From NCBI GenBank assembly GCA_003024985.2, contig PXIH01S0001396.1: 10,719 bases of DNA. One strand, given 5' to 3'. A program made the position numbers and the translations under genes. The stretch is from Euperipatoides rowelli (lineage: Eukaryota > Onychophora > Udeonychophora > Euonychophora > Peripatopsidae). Below are positions 7,940 through 10,719 of the stretch, piece after piece; position 1 is the first letter of the stretch, and the number at the start of each line of letters is the position of its first letter. The notes under the pieces were generated by a model that saw only the letters and a list, made by a program, of their open reading frames with translations, did no database searches and was not told the DNA's origin.

Positions 7940-9050
7940 GTAAGTTTGTTAATTTGCTGTGCATTTTTTTTATTAAGGATTGTTTTTTTACTAAAAAAAA
8001 AATATCCACCAGAAAAATAAAATAAAAAATATTAATTTACAATTCAATTTTTAAAATAATTGTCTTTAGCTCCGCCCCCTTTAAAACAACATTGTCCACT
8101 GTACATACCAGGGAAGATATTTTGTGACATCATAGTTTAGAGATGAATAGAGCTTGCTCTACTTAACTATAGAATATTTACAATCTTTGTCAGCTTAATG
8201 CTGGAAATCCTATGGATTAATTAATTTCTTGTAAAAAATCATAATCAAATTCATCCTTTGTGTTCTTATGATCTAATTTGTTTCTTTAACATAATCAAAA
8301 TGGTCTTTAATACAAGTTGAACATACCTCTATTTACATGTTAAATCATTACAAAGAAAACAGCTGTATAAAGAATTTTGTCATCAAATTAATCTCAAATC
8401 TCCCAAAAATGTGAAATCTTCAATTTGTAATCTCAGATGAAGGATAGGAATAGTTTTAATTTTATATTTAAATAACTTTTTTTTTTATGCATTTTAAATT
8501 TTTTTTTTTCCAGTGAAATTTTTTTTTTTAGTAATTATCTTTGAAAATCAATAATTAAAAAAAAATAAAAAATCTGTTACATTTGACCTTTAATAAAGTG
8601 TTTATATGGGTGCATTTTATTGTTTTTTCTCTCAGAACTCCTCCTCTTAAATTACTTGCTATCTACAAAAAATAAAAATAGAAATATATTATTTTTTTTT
8701 TTAAAAAAAGTATAGATTCTTAAACATATTTACTTTAAGTGAAATTAATCTACAAATCAACTCAAATGTGTTTTTTTTTTTTGAGAGAGAGAGAGACAAA
8801 GATCAGCAAAGTGTGGGGGAGGGTTAAAGGATTTGTTTTTTTACATTTTGTGGTACAGTACATAAAATTTCGATGAAATGCCTACTTAATTTTATGCAAG
8901 CTCCAAATTAAGTCCTTGCAAAAATGGTTAAATTGTATTATAATATTGTCTTTTTTTAAAAATAAATAAAAATAAAGTATCACATACTTATTCTGTTAAC
9001 TTATTTACAATTCAGTATAATAGCTTGATTCATTCTTTGATCATGGGATA
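7940..9050. other. Non-coding AT-rich stretch downstream of exon C
   Basis: This is presumably the start of the next intron of the + strand gene. It is dominated by A and T homopolymers and a short GA run near 8783-8795. A patch at about 8065-8190 (starting TAGCTCCGCCCCC, with TGACATCA at 8125-8132) is less AT-rich and may be a fragment of a dispersed repeat. I find no exon on either strand. Confidence 0.5.
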
Positions 9051-9236
9051 TTACTTCCTTATGTCATCCTTATTAAGGCTTGAAAATGATTTCTTGAATA
9101 GTTTCCTTGTCAAATCCATCCCAAGCTCGGAACTCATAAGAACCTGATTTACGGGTTTTCGAAGTCGAATGTTAATCCAAATCTGACCATCCCTGCAAGG
9201 GATATTGGTCTTTTTTTTTTGTTGTAAATCAGACAT
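9051..9236 (-). CDS. Small reading frame, possible terminal exon or relic
   Basis: A 61-codon frame with an ATG at 9236-9234 and a TAA at 9051-9053. Unlike most open frames here it is not low-complexity. After a poly-Lys stretch made by an A10 run it reads DGQIWINIRLRKPVNQVL, then SSELGMDLTRKLFKKSF. The second part recalls the helical end of BEN domains (TRKLL-x-x-LFS-x-EEL), but this is a weak impression. On the - strand the sequence TATCCCTTGCAG just before GGATGG could be a splice acceptor, making this the last exon of a - strand gene or a decayed copy. Its start lies 15 bases from the hairpin at 9251-9375. Function unknown. Confidence 0.3.
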   Translation of the reverse strand: MSDLQQKKKTNIPCRDGQIWINIRLRKPVNQVLMSSELGMDLTRKLFKKSFSSLNKDDIRK

Positions 9237-9250
9237 CTTTCCTAGAGCCA

Positions 9251-9375
9251 GACACCCTGGAGTTCAAGGGTTCCTTGGCTATGTAAAGTATAAGAACAAC
9301 TGATCTTAATTGTACATTAAGATCAGTTGTTCTTATACTTTACATAGTCAAGGAACCCTTGAACGCCAGGGTGTC
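9251..9375. repeat. Long hairpin, 60-nt arms, 5-nt loop
   Basis: The left arm 9251-9310 and the right arm 9316-9375 are reverse complements with only two mismatches, about 97 percent identity, around the loop TGTAC. The arms begin and end with GACACCCTGG and CCAGGGTGTC. The arms are GC-richer at the base and AT-rich near the loop. No terminal motif or flanking duplication is clear. It could be a foldback element, a source of small RNA, or an inverted duplication made by replication or sequencing. Confidence 0.92.
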
Positions 9376-9500
9376 GACTACCCCCAGCCCTGTTCAAAGG
9401 AAGGGGGAGGGACACCCATATATTCTTTTGGGAATTATAAGCAAATTCTGAAACTTTTGAGCTATTTCGTTATGAAAAGCTGAAACCTCTAACCTTAACA

Positions 9501-9521
9501 AAAATATATTTATTTATTTAT
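9501..9521 (-). repeat. LINE 3' tail, ATAA-type microsatellite
   Basis: On the - strand this reads ATAAATAAATAAATA followed by A/T-rich sequence, about 150 bases past the stop of the LINE relic at 9667. Short tandem A-rich repeats are the usual 3' ends of CR1/L2/Jockey-like elements, so this probably marks the end of that copy. Confidence 0.55.
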
Positions 9522-9666
9522 GAAACATGATTAAGTCTTCTAAAGACTTCTACATGATATAACAAACAAACAAAACAATAATTGAAGACACATAGTGGCA
9601 AAAATCAAACAAAACATTAAAACAAATTTACAAAACATATCATACAATAAGTGAAAAGTAGGATAA

Positions 9667-9890
9667 CTATTTTTCCACAGATCTAAGGAACAAATCAAGG
9701 TTTCTCATAAAAGATGTAAAAAAACTTAGTGTATATACCAATAACATCAAACCATTCCACAACTTTAATGGCCGGTGAAAAATCATACTATTTCTGCGAG
9801 GTCTTTCTGTAAGAAATTAGAATCTTGTAGGGATTATCCCTAGTAGATTTTCTAATGTTTAAAGCAAACACTTCTTTTATAATTGCATGC
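9667..9890 (-). pseudogene. Decayed LINE reverse transcriptase, extreme C-terminus
   Basis: The - strand encodes LNIRKSTRDNPYKILISYRK in one frame, then after a frameshift near 9800 FHRPLKLWNGL, SFFTSFMRNLDLFLRSVEK and a TAG stop at 9669-9667. This is the pattern at the end of ORF2 in Jockey/CR1/L2-type non-LTR retrotransposons: R-G-H-x-x-K-L, then F-F-x-x-R-x-x-x-x-W-N-S-L-P, then S-F-K-x-x-L-D. The Trp-Asn pair and the Ser-Phe block are retained; the Leu-Pro is degraded. An untranslated tail runs to the AT repeat at 9501-9521. It differs from the LINE relic at 936-1360, which ends in a different C-terminal block, so the two are separate families. Copy truncated and inactive. Confidence 0.72.
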
Positions 9891-10109
9891 CATTGAATAG
9901 ATCCTTACATATTTCAATTATTTCTTATAACTTTCATTTTTAATTAACATTTATTTAATATGTAAATATAATGTCTATTGTTTTGAAGAAAAAAAGTTTA
10001 TTACATAAATTTTGTTTAAATTTTGAGTGCTATAATAAATAATAATAATTATAGCTGAATAGAACTAAACAATCATGAACTGTCTAAGTACTTAATGATG
10101 ATACAATAA

Positions 10110-10270
10110 GACCGACACCACACAGGCGTAGCGTTGCAAAATTCCATTGCACGAAATAAATCAGAATTTATAAAATAGATGTCACACAGAGTAGCGCTAT
10201 AGCGCGTTAGAACTTTTATTTCATAGCGCATGACGTCAGCATCGTAATACCCCACTGTCGTGGCGGTGTA
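10110..10270. other. CpG-enriched patch with palindromes
   Basis: This short stretch holds about ten CpG dinucleotides in an otherwise CpG-poor, AT-rich region. It contains the perfect 12-bp palindrome GCGCTATAGCGC (10194-10205) and TGACGTCA (10231-10238), which is the consensus CREB/ATF site. The - strand frame over 10073-10255 is not convincing as a gene. The patch could be a small promoter or CpG island, or a fragment of a younger repeat that has not yet lost its CpGs. Neither is proven. Confidence 0.35.
10231..10238. promoter_or_regulatory. CRE-like palindrome TGACGTCA
   Basis: An exact match to the cAMP response element palindrome bound by bZIP factors of the CREB/ATF group. It lies in the CpG-enriched patch. 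No transcription start can be linked to it, so its activity is unknown. Confidence 0.25.
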
Positions 10271-10621
10271 ACACTGAGATACATGTGTATGTATATTTCA
10301 AAATCTATAACAGATACAAAAAAAACTTAAATAGTATTTTTTGTTCTATTTGTTATCAGGAATTTTATTCTATATAAAAAAAAAATCCAAGAAACAGATT
10401 TTTTTTCTAAATGTCAGCTATAAAAAAAAAAAAAAGACAGTTCTTCTTACATTTTCCATTGCCGTTTTTCTATCATTGGAGATATAAATTTTTGGTTTTG
10501 ATTTTTGAAATCTGCATTAAATTCTGATTTTTAAAATGTATAAGTTTAGAGGGTAGGAAAGCAGACAAAGCTTAATGTTGTGTCGGAAAACAGAATTAAA
10601 AAAGAGTTGGTTTTTATCCAG
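10271..10621. other. Non-coding A/T-rich stretch
   Basis: This stretch holds A and T homopolymers with no supportable reading frame. Its end (GGTTTTTATCCAG, 10609-10621) could act as a splice acceptor for the short candidate exon that follows. Confidence 0.45.
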
Positions 10622-10649
10622 GGAAATCTTTAATATCTTCTATGACTAG
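10622..10649 (+). CDS. Candidate very short last exon of the main gene
   Basis: After an acceptor-like GGTTTTTATCCAG, the base G would complete the AA left by exon C to give Lys. The frame then reads EIFNIFYD and stops with TAG at 10647-10649. AATAAA hexamers follow within 75 bases, including one at the very end of the window, compatible with polyadenylation. The phase fits and the order is right. A match this short is likely by chance, however, and the true next exon may lie beyond the window. Confidence 0.17.
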
Positions 10650-10719
10650 GTCTGTTATTAATAAAATAATAATTATTTACATTGTGCTTAATAACGAGTT
10701 CTTTATATATATAAATAAA

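Noticed and set aside
8783-8795. GA dinucleotide microsatellite
   Set aside because: Only about six units. Ordinary for intron DNA.
10073-10255. Open - strand frame of 60 codons
   Set aside because: No recognisable motif. It overlaps the CpG-rich patch, whose palindromes explain the lack of stops as well as a gene would.
1-10719. CRISPR array, tRNA, rRNA or prokaryotic operon
   Set aside because: There are no regularly spaced direct repeats, no cloverleaf with A and B boxes that I could find, and no ribosomal RNA sequence. Long introns and LINE relics exclude a prokaryotic reading.

Overview
The window is AT-rich eukaryotic DNA, most likely from an invertebrate animal. It has long T- and A-rich introns with consensus GT-AG splice sites, decayed LINE retrotransposons, a non-autonomous hAT transposon and several long hairpins. 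It has no tight ORF packing, ribosome binding sites or operons, so it is not prokaryotic. The phylum cannot be read from the sequence. An AT-rich cnidarian or lophotrochozoan would fit, but that is a guess.

The main gene is an internal part of a split gene on the + strand. Three exons (1762-1920, 3961-4180, 7787-7939) have clean acceptors and donors and compatible intron phases (1, 1, 2, 2). Joined, they encode about 176 uninterrupted residues of a protein I do not recognise. The first intron inside the window is 2040 bp and the second is 3606 bp. The gene starts before 1762 and continues after 7939. A very short, phase-compatible candidate last exon lies at 10622-10649. A separate candidate terminal exon with a stop codon lies at 64-162 and may end a different gene or an alternative transcript.

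Most of the rest is intron or intergenic DNA shaped by mobile elements. On the - strand, 936-1360 and about 9500-9890 hold the 3' ends of two decayed LINEs of different lineages. In intron 1, positions 2351-2953 are a 603-bp non-autonomous hAT element with hAT-type ends and an exact 8-bp target duplication. Intron 2 carries a near-perfect inverted repeat with 104-nt arms at 6520-6734. Downstream, 9251-9375 is a second long hairpin with 60-nt arms and a 5-nt loop, next to a small - strand reading frame at 9051-9236. Two less AT-rich patches, 5680-6020 and about 10110-10270, look like remnants of something else but stay unidentified. Three homopolymer G/C runs of 13-14 bases stand out against the AT-rich background.

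The region reads as one expressed split gene whose introns have accumulated elements. Any functional link between the hairpins and the gene is inference.
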